The notes beneath the pieces were generated by a model that saw nothing but the letters and a program-made list of their open reading frames with translations, was not told the origin of the DNA and made no database searches. A program made the position numbers and the translations under genes. Source: Anticarsia gemmatalis (Eukaryota > Arthropoda > Insecta > Lepidoptera > Erebidae). From it: a DNA stretch of 64,000 nucleotides. The stretch is taken from assembly GCF_050436995.1 (NCBI RefSeq), contig NC_134753.1:10850001-10914000 (forward strand). The letters run 5' to 3'. Of the stretch, positions 51,201 to 60,828 are shown piece by piece (position 1 is the first letter of the stretch; each line of letters starts with the position of its first letter).

Positions 51201-51777
51201 TGCGACTGACGTGCCGGGGTCTCGGGTTATGGCAAAAAAATATTCTGAAGTTATTCTGTCAAAAAATTATTAAGTGAATTACCTGGAGTTCGGAAGTTGA
51301 GGTCCGTGGCTTGGAATCACGTAAAGGACTCGGTCCCGAGCCTGCAACCAGTCCTGTTGATTACCCGTCCTACCGAGCTATGAGTGTTGGAATAGGCAGT
51401 GCAGGAACACTGTCTATTCCATCACTCCTATAACCCGGTATTGTGCAAACACTTGGACAATGAAAGCTAAATCCTAGCCCAATAGTGCCTACCTTTGGAA
51501 AAAATCGTAACTGACTGACACTATTGACTTTATTGAAACATATTTTCACAGAGCATCCGGAGCGTACTGTTTAGAAGACTTCTCGACGCCATTCTGTCCA
51601 CACACATCAGGTCTACTGGAAGGCGACGAGCGCTGCTGTCTGGACGAGCAGTACGCGGCGGCGGCGACGACCGAACCGCAGCGGAGACGCCCGAACAGAC
51701 CGCGACCGCTGCGACTGCGCACGTCGAGGCGAAGACTCAGTGCAGTTGACGACATTGAGGAGAATACTACTGATTAA
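42204..51777 (+). CDS. secreted lipase of the pancreatic lipase family
   Basis: Seven exons: 42204-42258, 45457-45623, 48804-48927, 49960-50205, 50530-50712, 50992-51151 and 51552-51777, giving 386 aa with consistent phases. The first 22 or so residues are a hydrophobic signal peptide (LYLAVLVFTQG). The catalytic triad is present: Ser in GHSLGAH (exon 4), Asp in GLDPARP (exon 5) and His in CSHIW (exon 6). The oxyanion region LLVHGYAGG is in exon 3. The last exon adds SGAYCLEDFSTPFC and an Arg-rich tail. Exon 6 needs a GTTAGT donor at 51152 to meet exon 7. The family hydrolyses acylglycerols or phospholipids outside cells, in insects mostly in gut or fat. Which substrate this one uses cannot be read from the sequence. 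It shares no enhancer motif that I can see with its neighbours. Confidence 0.9.
42533..42627. repeat. degenerate ATCAATTA-type tandem repeat
   Basis: About nine irregular copies of an ATCAATTA/TTCAATTA word within 95 bp in intron 1 of the lipase gene. Spacing varies from 8 to 15 bp. It looks like an expanded simple sequence; the ATTA cores could bind homeodomain proteins, but that is only a possibility. Confidence 0.55.
43416..43537. mobile_element. fold-back MITE, copy 2, in lipase intron 1
   Basis: Same family and size as 16850-16970. It begins ACCCCCGGTTTCTGAGG and ends with CAGAAACGGGGGGT; the arms share the ACATTTAGCGGTAG core. A small insertion (TAGG) in the left arm distinguishes it from copy 1. 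The two copies show that this is a dispersed family. Confidence 0.85.
44621..44690. repeat. long hairpin, in lipase intron 1
   Basis: GGTAAAGTACCTAATGTA at 44621-44638 pairs with TACATTAAGTACTTTACC at 44673-44690 with a single mismatch. Inside, TTAAGGA-AAGG-TCCTTAA makes a second 7-bp stem. The resulting 70-nt fold resembles a pre-miRNA or a small fold-back transposon. No known miRNA sequence was recognised in it. Confidence 0.7.
47188..47400 (+). repeat. dispersed repeat with GGGGTTCCGT and CTGTCCGTCTGTC words
   Basis: The order of words (AAGGGGTTCCGTGCTCAGTG, a GGTAAAAACAGGACCCTTAT block, TCTGTCCGTCTGTC, ACCAGGCTCCAGTCTCATAA, a TTTTCACGGATGATGTG block, and a CCCGTACAACAAATG block) matches a repeat I remember as very common in lepidopteran genomes. 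No ends or coding sequence are recognisable, so its class is not assigned. Confidence 0.7.
47846..47905 (-). mobile_element. Helitron-like 3' terminus, degenerate
   Basis: ACTAGCAGCCGCCCGCAACT followed by TAAATCGCGTGGATTT looks like the reverse of a common terminus ending ...CGCGG-ACGAAGT-CGCGGGC...CTAGT. Only about 60 bp is recognisable and the hairpin is mutated. Confidence 0.45.
48174..48345 (+). mobile_element. tRNA-derived SINE, in lipase intron 2
   Basis: GGTGGCGCTGTGGCTAAGGT contains an A-box-like sequence and GGGTTGGATTCCC a mutated B box. Then come CAAATATTTGTGCGATCCAC and a GTATTTTGTGTCCGTGTT block. It shares this layout with the copies at 34683 and 19793. It lies in the same sense as the lipase gene. 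Confidence 0.75.
48948..48980. mobile_element. half copy of the fold-back MITE, at the start of lipase intron 3
   Basis: AAACTACCGCTAAATGTGCT followed by TCAGAAACCGG is the right arm of the element seen at 16850 and 43416, only about 20 bp after the exon 3 donor. The left arm is absent. Confidence 0.7.
49059..49120. repeat. perfect 29-bp hairpin, in lipase intron 3
   Basis: The left arm, 49059-49087, starts TACTCCTCACTCAACTTTTT. The loop is four bases (TAAC). The right arm, 49092-49120, is the exact reverse complement of the left over all 29 positions. No mismatch remains, so the structure is young, conserved or recently gene-converted. Confidence 0.9.
49370..49570. other. GC-richer block in lipase intron 3
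   Basis: A stretch of about 200 bp with more CG than the rest of the intron and open frames on the minus strand (Cys/Arg-rich translation). No splice pattern connects it with the lipase. It may be an intronic regulatory element or an old insertion. Confidence 0.3.
51382..51427. repeat. imperfect hairpin in lipase intron 6
   Basis: GAGTGTTGGAATAGGCAGTG pairs with CACTGTCTATTCCATCACTC around a six-base loop (CAGGAA), with one G-T type mismatch and one small bulge. It lies within a GC-richer 200-bp patch (51290-51500), probably an old repeat. Confidence 0.55.
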
Positions 51778-52442
51778 GACTTAAGTTCAAAATAACTGCT
51801 ATTTGGCGGTTTGTACTGTCGTAAGTTTTTAATTGGTTCATTACCATGACAGGCGTGAAAGGGTGTGAAATTGCATCCTGATTTTAAGTGTTACGAATTC
51901 CCTAAGCGGATTATTGTTCGTAGTCTCCTGACATACCGAATCGGTGGTACAAGTAATAGGCAACAGATAGCTTATCTGTTGTTATCTCAAGATAAAGTTT
52001 ATGATACCTGAACCAGATGTTTAGTTCTAATGGTAGTAAATATGATTACAGTGTCCTTTACTTTAAAACGTTTTATACGCAGCTATAGTACAAGAGTATG
52101 ATTTCTTATATTGGTCCATTTTTGTGATTTTAAAAGCTTTTTTACTTAAAATTTTAAATGAAATTCAATGTTTGCGATCCATTTCTAAAATTCTTAATAT
52201 TTATTACAAATTGAAATGAATATAAAAGGATATATTTATATAACGATGATAATATTGTTAATAATAAGTGTGCGTAGATTGGAGAAGTTGAGCCAAAGAA
52301 AATCTTACCATTAATTAATTAACGTTCAGTAAATTATTATTTTAATATTTAACTGTTTTATTTATTGTTTAAAATCCAATACCGGTGTAATGTCAGGCCT
52401 GAGAAAATCTCATTAACACATTTCTAGTTTTCAAAGTACGAG

Positions 52443-52478
52443 AAATACGAGAATTGGTGGGGACCAATTCTCGTATTT
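52443..52478. repeat. perfect 15-bp hairpin
   Basis: AAATACGAGAATTGG at 52443-52457 and CCAATTCTCGTATTT at 52464-52478 with a six-base loop (TGGGGA). It lies in the 3' region shared by the convergent lipase and RBM42 genes. Confidence 0.7.
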
Positions 52479-52559
52479 TTACTGCGTATCTCTTGAGAAA
52501 ACCTGTGGAGATTTTCTATAGAGTTACAATTTATAAAAATAACCAAAAATTTTAATGTT

Positions 52560-52580
52560 CTAACCTAACCTAACCTAACC
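52560..52580. repeat. short TTAGG telomere-type array
   Basis: Four tandem copies of CTAAC plus a C, that is (GGTTA)4 on the minus strand, the insect telomeric repeat. It is far too short to be a telomere and lies between genes; it could be a repair scar or a chance microsatellite. Confidence 0.75.
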
Positions 52581-52682
52581 ATTTTTTTAGTTCAGTCACA
52601 ATCATAAATATGTATAGGGATTATTTAGAAGGTGAACAATTTTTTAGGAGGAATATGTAAAGGAAAAATACTAAAACGCAAT

Positions 52683-52706
52683 AATAAACATACACACCTA
52701 TTTATT
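52683..52706. terminator. facing poly(A) signals of lipase and RBM42
   Basis: A plus-strand AATAAA at 52683-52688 could end the lipase transcript, about 900 bases after its stop. A minus-strand AATAAA at 52701-52706 could end the RBM42 transcript, about 930 bases after its stop. If both are used, the transcripts overlap by a few tens of bases. Other weaker signals exist upstream. Confidence 0.45.
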
Positions 52707-53631
52707 ACAACAATATGAACTAAATCACATTCCGAGTTGACGTTTCAAACAAATTCATCAAAATAGTCAATTTTATACAAATCTATTAGGAATTGCAGCT
52801 TTTGGAACATTTATACATACAAATATGTATTATTTTAAATGAAGGCAGTCTAATAATATTGCAAAGTAATTAATACAGTAGTAAACACTAGTGGCCATTT
52901 TTAATAACCTATCTTCAAGGATAGACAGACAAACTTTGGTTTAGTGTACTCCAGCTGAAAATAGGTTATTGAAAACCGCTGCAAGTTTATGAGAAACTAA
53001 TTTAAACTAAGATTTTTCCATACGGATAAAATATACACGCCTTATTCCCAAAGAACTAGAGATTTGATTTGTTTTATTCCTATTCGTAAAACTTGTTTAT
53101 ATATGAGTTGTGATGATGACTCAATAAGCACAGTATGTGCATAAATATAATGTAACAAATCAAACTGTTTTGAATTTTAGTATCAAAATGTGATTTCATA
53201 AGCACAAGCAAATATTTACGGAAATTATTTTTTTATGATCTATGGGAAAAAGGCGTAAAATTGTAAGTTAATTATTAATATTACCTAAGTTTTAAGACTA
53301 AGTCTAGTAGACAAATAAAGGCTAACTGAAGGCTTCTTTAGGCTTCAATCGCATGGGATCTTTTTGTATAACGCAAAAAAAAACAGTGAAATGTAAATAA
53401 GCAGTAATTTTGCTACTATTGTTAGCGTAACCTGCGGCGACATTCAATGCAAGGTTAATAAGATTCGGATGAAGTTTTTAAAATAAATTTTTATGCTTAT
53501 AGAAAGAGGATCATTTAAAATTCTCATCGCATTTAGCAACTGAGTATTATGTTTACTAAAAGATTTCAATGAAGCCTAAACAAGTCCTAGTCTAGCATTT
53601 AATTTGAGACTACTTATAAGTTTTGTTGCTG

Positions 53632-56600
53632 TCAGCTTTTGTTGCCCGACATGAGTAGAGAGAGCAGAGCTGCCTTTTCCTTCTCCTTCTTCCTCACGAC
53701 GTCAAGCGCGCGGTTCTTCCACGTACTCTTACGTAGCTTGATTGGACGACTGCCTACGTAACGACCTGTATATGCCACAAAATTATGGATATATAACGTT
53801 AATGACATATAATAAGTTTAACTCATTATTTTATCAGTTCTGGACACCCGGGCCTCGTCCCGGAATATTTTCCCGTAAATCAAATCGTAAATGTTAATAA
53901 ACACTCAGGTAAGCAAGGTTGCACCACGATGTTTTAATTTGCTCAACCCGGGTATCGAACCCGAGCGTAGTTCATAGAAAGCTGACGCACAAACCACTAG
54001 ACCAGTGAGAGAGACACAGACTGTAATTTAGCATGAAAATAAACAGTTGACAAATTTGTGGAATGTCAATTATCGCGAACAGAGAGACAGACAGACAAAC
54101 GCGACGTGATGACTTAGCTTTCTAACATGTAGTGATAAGTAAGTACACATACCATCCATTTCCTTCATCGCCTTGATAAAGTCGCCGGGGTCCTTGAAAC
54201 TAACGAAGCCGAATCCTTTGCTCTTGTTGGTTCGCTTGTCTCTGATCACCTTCGCTCTTTGAAATGAGCTGTATTTACTGAATGTACGTGTCTGGAAGAG
54301 TAAAATATATTGAACATACGGTTTCACCGAAATGTTACTGGAGTACAAAATTATAGCTCAATAATTTAGCAGGCAGAGGTAGACTAAGTTCAGAATAGAT
54401 AACAACAATGTTCTAGAGGCTTATGTAGTTCATGGTAGTGTGTTTGGAAATTATTAATTATAATTTAGTTTAATTATGCATCCCAAGGCTTTCTACTAAA
54501 TTGGTGACTATATTAGACTATTTAAATTAAAAAGTTTAGTTGAAAAAATAAGTATATAAGACTTTTTCGCGACACGACATTCCTGCCCTTGAAGCCTTAT
54601 TAGCAACAAATAGAATACAGTAATGCTTACCAGTAGTTCATCAGTGACGTCATTGCCAAGATCTCCGCAAAACATGCGGAAGTCATCATCGGGCCAGTCC
54701 AGAAGAGTCACATCCTCCCACACCTGACCACCAGCTGTTCTTACCACCTAAAAATATAAAGTATTATCATCAAAAATGGATGTCGAAGATAATGATAAGC
54801 TTTGGTTACACCTCTCTGAATAAGTATGGGTTAGCTCATCAGGTAGAATTAACACTTACCATATAATACCTATACCTTTAAACAGATTGTCAGTCTTTTA
54901 CAATACAAGTTTAGTATTTCTGCTTTCTATGAAGACAAATAATAACATCTACTATTAGGGTTTCTCGAGATAGCGGTGGATTTGTATCTGAACTGGCTTG
55001 TACATTTTTTACCTTTCTGTTTTTCTTTTCCTTCTTAGGTTTGGTAACGACATCTGGGGTTGAGATAACAGGTGGTGGCGGCGCTGGTGGTAACACAGGC
55101 TCTGGTATGGGCTCCGGCCGCGGCGGAGGTGGAGGCGGCGTTCGCTTCTGTTTAACAAAAAATAATTAAAAAGTTGGTGAATGATCAGCCAGATTTTTTG
55201 TTCAAGTTTTATGAAGATTGCTAGATAGAAGAATAAGGGTTTTTTTACACAATCTCACAAAAACTAGGTTAAGTACTATAGCCATATTTTGCTCGTAAAT
55301 TTATGTAAAGTAAACACATTTCCGATAGCCAATAATTTTGGAATTGAAATAAATTTCATGGAAATTGAAATATGTTCTAGTCAATAGAGTCAATAAAGTC
55401 AGTAGAGAATACTCACTCTTTTCCGACTTTCTTTTTCCTTTTTTTCCTCATCTTCTTTGGGTTGTTTGTATAATTTAGGTGCAGCTGATAGCACTACGGG
55501 TTGTGGTTTTGGCGGCGGCGGTGGTATGAGCTGAGGTCCTGGGAGGCCCGGCCTCAAGAACGGCAGGCCTGGTGGAAATCCATCGGGTGGCCCGCCGGGT
55601 CGCATGCGAACCTGCCAATATAATTCGATGTAAGAAATTTAGAAAATCGAATTAGAGGATCTTTGGTTATTCTTTTTAATTCAAAAAGCCTTGTTTCGGA
55701 TTTTTTTAATAATAACGTGACGTAAAAATGCACGAATGCTTATCAATAGCAAATTTGAGTATCATAAAATATCCGAGTAACAGAACAAAACGAAACAAAT
55801 TTTCAACAACAAATTCAAGGTGCAGATAATTATACAATAAGATACGGGAGTTAACGCGAACACATAGTTTACCATGTAACGCGAAACTTCAGTTTCTGTT
55901 CTGTTCTTTTAGTTTTCAGCGTGCAGATGCTCTTCTCAAGTCGGGTAAATGCTGAAACTGAAATACCCTGTCGGTAAAGTATTGCTAAATTAAAGTTTTA
56001 GTTTTATTATTACCTGTGAAGGCACCATGATGGACGGCGGGGGCGGTGGCGGCGGTACTGTAGGGTACATCATAGTAGCTGCCATCTCAAAGGATGGCAT
56101 CATAGGCGGCGCGGCGGCGCGTTCTAGCTGTTGTTGTACAGCACCGAACGTCGCCGCGCCGATCACCGCGCGAGCCGGCCCACTGATGATTGTGTCCCCG
56201 CCCGAGATCTCCGCCTCGAACCTAGTGAAGAATTAGTAGGTGAGCAGAAGTCCCACCGATAACTACATAGTCAAGAATTTTATCTTAATCCTGCTTCTGC
56301 AGAATGATATCCTCTACTGTCCTCCCATTATTGAGAATGAAGGCTCAAGTCCTTACTGGGTCAAGAGTGCATTGAGATTTTGTTGTTCTCCAAGAACTGA
56401 TTAAATAAACTTAAAACTGCAAAACATTAGGAGCAATACAGTCACAAGTATTCTTTCAGATTGTGCTTAGTTTATAACATTTGCTTATGAGGCAGCATCA
56501 CTCAGTTGGATACTCAAAAAGATTGCCAATGTTATTCCCTGGAATGATTATAGATGAAGATAGCCTTAAATTTTTGTTTTTCATAGCTGTCTACCAGTAA

Positions 56601-57867
56601 AATTCTATAGTACGGCTGCTGAGTTATTACTGATTTGACAGATTATTCTTTAGATTAATCTATATAACCTTGCACGAGTGACACATTTGCCGAGTGATTT
56701 AGAATACCTCTTTAATACAAAACTTTATGTCAAAATATCAGAATTAAGTAATTTTCCAATAAACACTGTTTCAAAACTTAAAATAGTTTGTAAATAATAT
56801 GAAAACTTTTTTTTTTGTTCTTTAGTGCGCTTGTACAAAGTTACATCGTGCAGATTCCTGCGTCTAGTTTTCATAGTGATGTGCTTAATAGTATTCGGTC
56901 CGAATTAATTGGAATAGGTATGATTTTTATTTCAAGGAATATCGATGGAATATAGGAATAAGGAATATGGATATTTATTTTATTTCATCAAGGATACTCC
57001 ACCTAATTAAGAACTTGTGTCTTTAACTATTATTGGTTTTGATTTTATTTAATTACACTTTATACTAGAATATTTAAAAACAAACTGTTCCAAAATGATA
57101 TTAGGGTTACTGGTTCAGTCACTTCACTAGTATTGTCAATTTGTCATGTGTCAAACTCAGCGGCCGTACTATAGTCTACAACTAAATATAACGGCACATT
57201 AAACTATTTCTATTGGGTGTTGCTCTTCCTATTGTCTTCTACATAACAATAAGTGACAATGAATTGACTGTCATTTGGATGAGGGTAGATAGAATGAATA
57301 ATGTGCTTATATAAATTGAAATCTATATATTGATTTCTTCATGTTTTTTTTATATGAATGATAAAATTTTTAAAATTCTAATAGTTGAATTAACAAGTTG
57401 CCTCAGAAATCAAATAATATAATCCTGTGGCATGCTAATATGTTTTTAATTACCACAAATGATTATCATACCTAACTTTAGGAAGTAGGCCAAACATGCA
57501 GTAAGCAGTGCCAAAATAATTAGTAAATCAGATAAGCCGAGTAATGCATTAAGATAAAATGCTTTTATTATTTTAAAGACTTTAAGTACTGTGAGTTACA
57601 GTTGGCGAAACTGTATAAACTACTGCTAATATTGGATAACATATTTTCCAGAAATTTTAAACCAAATTACCAAAATTTTATATTGTTTTTGAAATGCACT
57701 TTCTGAGCTTGATAATCATTTCCGAGTTTAGATGAAGCATTGACAAGTTTATAAGCAATTTAAAACAAATGTTTATATCTTATGGTGTCTAGTTATGATT
57801 GTTATGAATCAAGTTCTGACCTGGACATTTCATCCTGCATCTGCTGGTATTTCGTGGAGTCGTCCAT
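53632..57867 (-). CDS. RBM42: RBM42, RRM-type RNA-binding protein
   Basis: Seven exons: 57867-57821, 56221-56014, 55611-55417, 55147-55013, 54747-54631, 54291-54153 and 53765-53632, giving 324 aa with consistent phases. The N-terminal two-thirds is Pro-rich (PPPPPPP in exon 2, PPPPPKPQP in exon 3) with a basic EKKEKESRKR segment. A conserved lead-in (RTAGGQVWEDVTLLDW) precedes one RRM at about residues 217-296, with RNP2 at FRMFCGDL and RNP1 at KGFGFVSF. The end is SRPIKLRKSTWKNRALDVVR and a Lys-rich helix. RBM42 binds spliceosomal and p21/hnRNP K-linked mRNPs in mammals. The start ATG is preceded by an AT-rich leader and faces RBM7. Introns carry a SINE (last intron) but no other insertion. 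Confidence 0.93.
53930..54016 (-). mobile_element. tRNA-derived SINE, in RBM42 last intron
   Basis: On the minus strand TGGTCTAGTGG is an A box, and GGTTCGATACC a B box 30-odd bases later, ending GGGTTGAGC. The anticodon arm does not fold into a canonical stem, so this is a SINE head, not a tRNA gene. A tail of unrecognised sequence follows toward 53820. Confidence 0.65.
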
Positions 57868-58438
57868 GACGCCGCTCGCTGTTTAACCTTAAAGAAGTCC
57901 AAAAGGTTTACGTAGTAACTAGAATTAATATTTACGCCACTAATTATTACCACTTCTGATACATACAGGTTCACGCATTTTCGGGATTTAATGGAAAGTT
58001 AACCAATCTTTGGGGTAAAAATCGCAGAACACGACGACAAGCGAGTTAGACCGAATGACAGATTGTAAAATGTCATGTCACTCGGGCAGTTTCTGATTGA
58101 TAACTTTGTAAGAATATTTAGTCGATAAAAAATTCAATAGTCAATTACAATATCTATTAATTTATGTCCGAACAATTTATATTCCACTGTCATAAAACTC
58201 ATTTTTTTTCTTGTTTTATTTATACAATAATATTCAATTAATTAACAATTGCAATCAGCTTAGTGCGAAAGTAGAAAATCGACTTAAACAACTTGCCTAA
58301 TTCCCAAGTGACATGACAGTGACAAGTGACAATTGTTATGACGTTGTCTTTGGAAATTGGAATTGTATTGGCTTGGTTGAAGAATTTGGTTTTCAATCTG
58401 GACTATTGAGCATAATCTATTATAATTGTTGTGGCACA
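57868..58438. promoter_or_regulatory. shared 5' region of RBM42 and RBM7
   Basis: Only about 571 bp separate the start codons of two divergent genes. The region must hold both promoters and both 5' UTRs, so a bidirectional promoter is likely. It is AT-rich with no TATA box that can be assigned. An in-frame upstream ATG for RBM7 at 58313 lies inside it. Confidence 0.5.
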
Positions 58439-59152
58439 ATGATTGAGGAGGATAATAAAACCTTATGGTGTGGGAATTTAGCAGAACAAGTTACAGAAGA
58501 ATTGCTTTACGAACTGTTCTTACAGGTCAGTGCACTCCCACCTACTATGTTATGAATGAAATGTTTGTTATTTGCTGCTTGATTAACTTATTATTGTAAT
58601 TTACAGGCGGGACCGCTAGAAAAAGTAAGAATACCAAAGGACAGAGACGGTAGACAGAAGACTTTTGCGTTCATCACATTCTGTCATGAGGTGTCGGTAC
58701 CTTACGCCATGAATTTGTTCCGTGGTACTTCATTATTTCACCGTCCAATCTCGCTACAATTCAGAGGCAGAATGCCGGTACTACCGCCGCCCATTAGATG
58801 TTATGGACCAGAGACTGTAATGGATTTCTCACTACACTCAGCCATTGCTAAACAGTTCTGTGAAATGGCCGATAGTTTAAAAGAGGAAGATATGAGAAGC
58901 GTGCAAATGATCCGCCAGACTAATGATGTTCCTGATAGATTAGTCATAGCTAGTTTACAAGGGAATTGGCAGAATCGCCATCATCCATACAGACCCAAAG
59001 ACAAAATGCATAGAGATGACTATAGATCAAGAGATTCTAGAGAAGTGAGAGAATCTCACAATGACAACTACAAAGGAAGTAGTAGGAATAAACATAACTC
59101 CTCTCACTGGCGGGAGAGAAGAAATAATAAAAAAGGAAGCTACCATAGATAG
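58439..59152 (+). CDS. RBM7: RBM7-like RRM protein (NEXT complex)
   Basis: Exon 1 is 58439-58525 and exon 2 is 58607-59152; the intron is 81 bp (GTCAGT...TTACAG). The product is 210 aa. An RRM fills residues 7-83: RNP2 is TLWCGNL, RNP1 is KTFAFITF, and the helix EVSVPYAMNLFRG plus FHRPISLQFRG is typical of RBM7/RBM11. The remainder is a linker and a Ser/Arg/His-rich tail. In animals RBM7 pairs with ZCCHC8 and MTR4 in the NEXT complex that hands unstable nuclear RNA to the exosome. The start at 58439 puts the RRM near the N-terminus, as in the family; an in-frame ATG at 58313 would add 42 unlike residues and is probably in the 5' UTR. Confidence 0.9.
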
Positions 59153-60046
59153 CATTTTAGACAACTTGTTGTTTTAAGACATTAAAACTGGTTTCAGTTT
59201 TATTTGAATGCCTTAAACAACAATATAGTTCCATATTGATATGGAAAATAGGTTGCAGCATAATATGAACTTTAGCAAATTATTTTTGAAGTGATTGCTG
59301 TTCACACAATCAAAAAGTTACCTGATTTTATAATAGATCAGTTATGTGTTTATTGACTAGCAAGTTAATGAGATACTATGTTATGTATTCAGCCATAGAA
59401 GAAGGAATGAACTAAGAGACTAGGAGTTGCCGTGTTATGCCTTTACAATACAATATAGTAAATTAATTATCAATTTTGCATATAATCATCCCTTACTTAC
59501 CATGACTTATATTAAAATACACTTGACTGTATAAAGTAAAATGCAATAGTTTAGAAATCATGCTTTAGGAACTAAATAGAAAATGTTTATATAGAGTTGC
59601 TCTTTCTCCTTACTAGTAATGAGATATAAAATTTTGATTTAGTTAGGTGAGCAGCATGGCTCGACTTATGTTTAAATAGATTTTAGTTATTACTACTTTT
59701 ACTTCATATTTTCTGTATTATTCATCTTTAAAAATTTAAACTTTCCAACAAAAAGCATCAAACATGTTGGTTTAGCTATTCTCCATGTTTTGAACAAGGA
59801 TACCTAATGAACAAAAAATATTTTTTTGTAAGTTTAGATTTATAAATTAGAAACATTTATAGATTTTGAGAAATATAGATAAAAAATACAGTTGGTGTTA
59901 AGACTATATTCAACTATATTGGGCAATATATGGACTAGTTTTTATTGTGCCTATCCTAGCATCAATTCCACATAAATAATAGTTGATATCATAAGGTTTT
60001 GTATTTTTAAAGAATATTTCATATTCACTCTCTTAAATTTTATGTA

Positions 60047-60089
60047 AATAAAAACGCAGTAATGATAATTCCCAGTTTGTTTATTTATT
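60047..60089. terminator. facing poly(A) signals of RBM7 and the membrane-protein gene
   Basis: Plus-strand AATAAA at 60047-60052 would end RBM7 about 900 bases after its stop. Minus-strand AATAAA hexamers at 60084-60089 and 60080-60085 would end the facing gene; the second contains the stop codon itself. Cleavage 10-30 bases downstream of each would make the two mRNAs overlap. Confidence 0.6.
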
Positions 60090-60828
60090 TATAGTTTTTT
60101 TTGTCTGATCAACAACAATTGCTACCATGTCTTCACGTAGAGGTCCTATTGGCTGTAGCTCATTAAATGTTAATGATGTCGCCTTGCAAAAGTTTGCAAA
60201 TTTTTGATAACCAATAATCTGCAAAATACGAAAGATTGATTAGACAAGGGTTTAGGCATGGAGATATTAGCAGAAAATATCTTCTGCTATACCTATCCCA
60301 TAATATCATTAACTCATTCGTGGTACGTTTACGAAAAAAGTAATTGAATACGGAAAATTAATTATTAAGAATTTTCGAAATCACCATAACACACGATCTT
60401 GTAGTGTGACTCTACTAAACAAATAACGAAAATAAATCTTATTTGTTCTATTTCAGAATCGAACCCACGATTTCCAAACTGGCAGTGGGGTTTCGAACAC
60501 TTAACCTACTGCGTTCCGTAAAAGTAAATCAATACTTTTCCCCTTTGAAAGTTGACGATCAATTTAAATGCACTTACTTTTAATACTTACGAGTTCCTTT
60601 TTATATTTATACACTACGTAGCCAGCAATGTCATAGATGAAGGCAATCGACACAATGTATAAAATAACTGTGATTATCTTCTCTTCTATACAAAATATGT
60701 CTGTTTTGAACACCCAGTATATTATGCATGTGCCAAGAATGCCGCGCAACGATAAAAATAGTATTAGGTAAAGAACTTCTATGAAGAGGAAAATGTATGT
60801 GTCTCCGTAGCCTTGCTTTTTGAGAAAC
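60081..60828 (-). CDS. multi-pass membrane protein, last two exons
   Basis: Exon at 60828-60591 (79 codons, entering in phase 2) and terminal exon at 60218-60081 (45 codons plus TAA), joined across a GTAAGT...TTTTGCAG intron. The first exon encodes FLKKQGYGDTYIF, then one hydrophobic helix (YLILFLSLRGILGTCIIYWV), a short charged loop with FKTDIFCIEEK and a second helix (IITVILYIVSIAFIYDIAGY), ending in a basic KYKKEL. The tail is polar. The layout resembles the end of a TLC-domain protein (lipid sensing or ceramide-related), but no decisive motif is present. The 5' exons lie to the right, beyond or across the LINE. The stop codon overlaps the poly(A) signal. Confidence 0.6.
60440..60527 (-). 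mobile_element. tRNA-like SINE fragment, in the membrane-protein intron
   Basis: On the minus strand ACGCAGTAGGTTAAGTGTTC is followed by a GAAACCCCACTGCC block and GTGGGTTCGATTCTG, the last being a good B box. The rest of the element is not recognisable. It lies in the sense direction of its host gene. Confidence 0.5.

Noticed and set aside
51546..51755. Minus-strand frame over the last lipase exon
   Set aside because: Shadow caused by GC-rich codons of the Arg-rich tail.
53930..54016. Possible tRNA gene on the minus strand
   Set aside because: A and B boxes are good but acceptor and anticodon stems do not close, so it is a SINE head.
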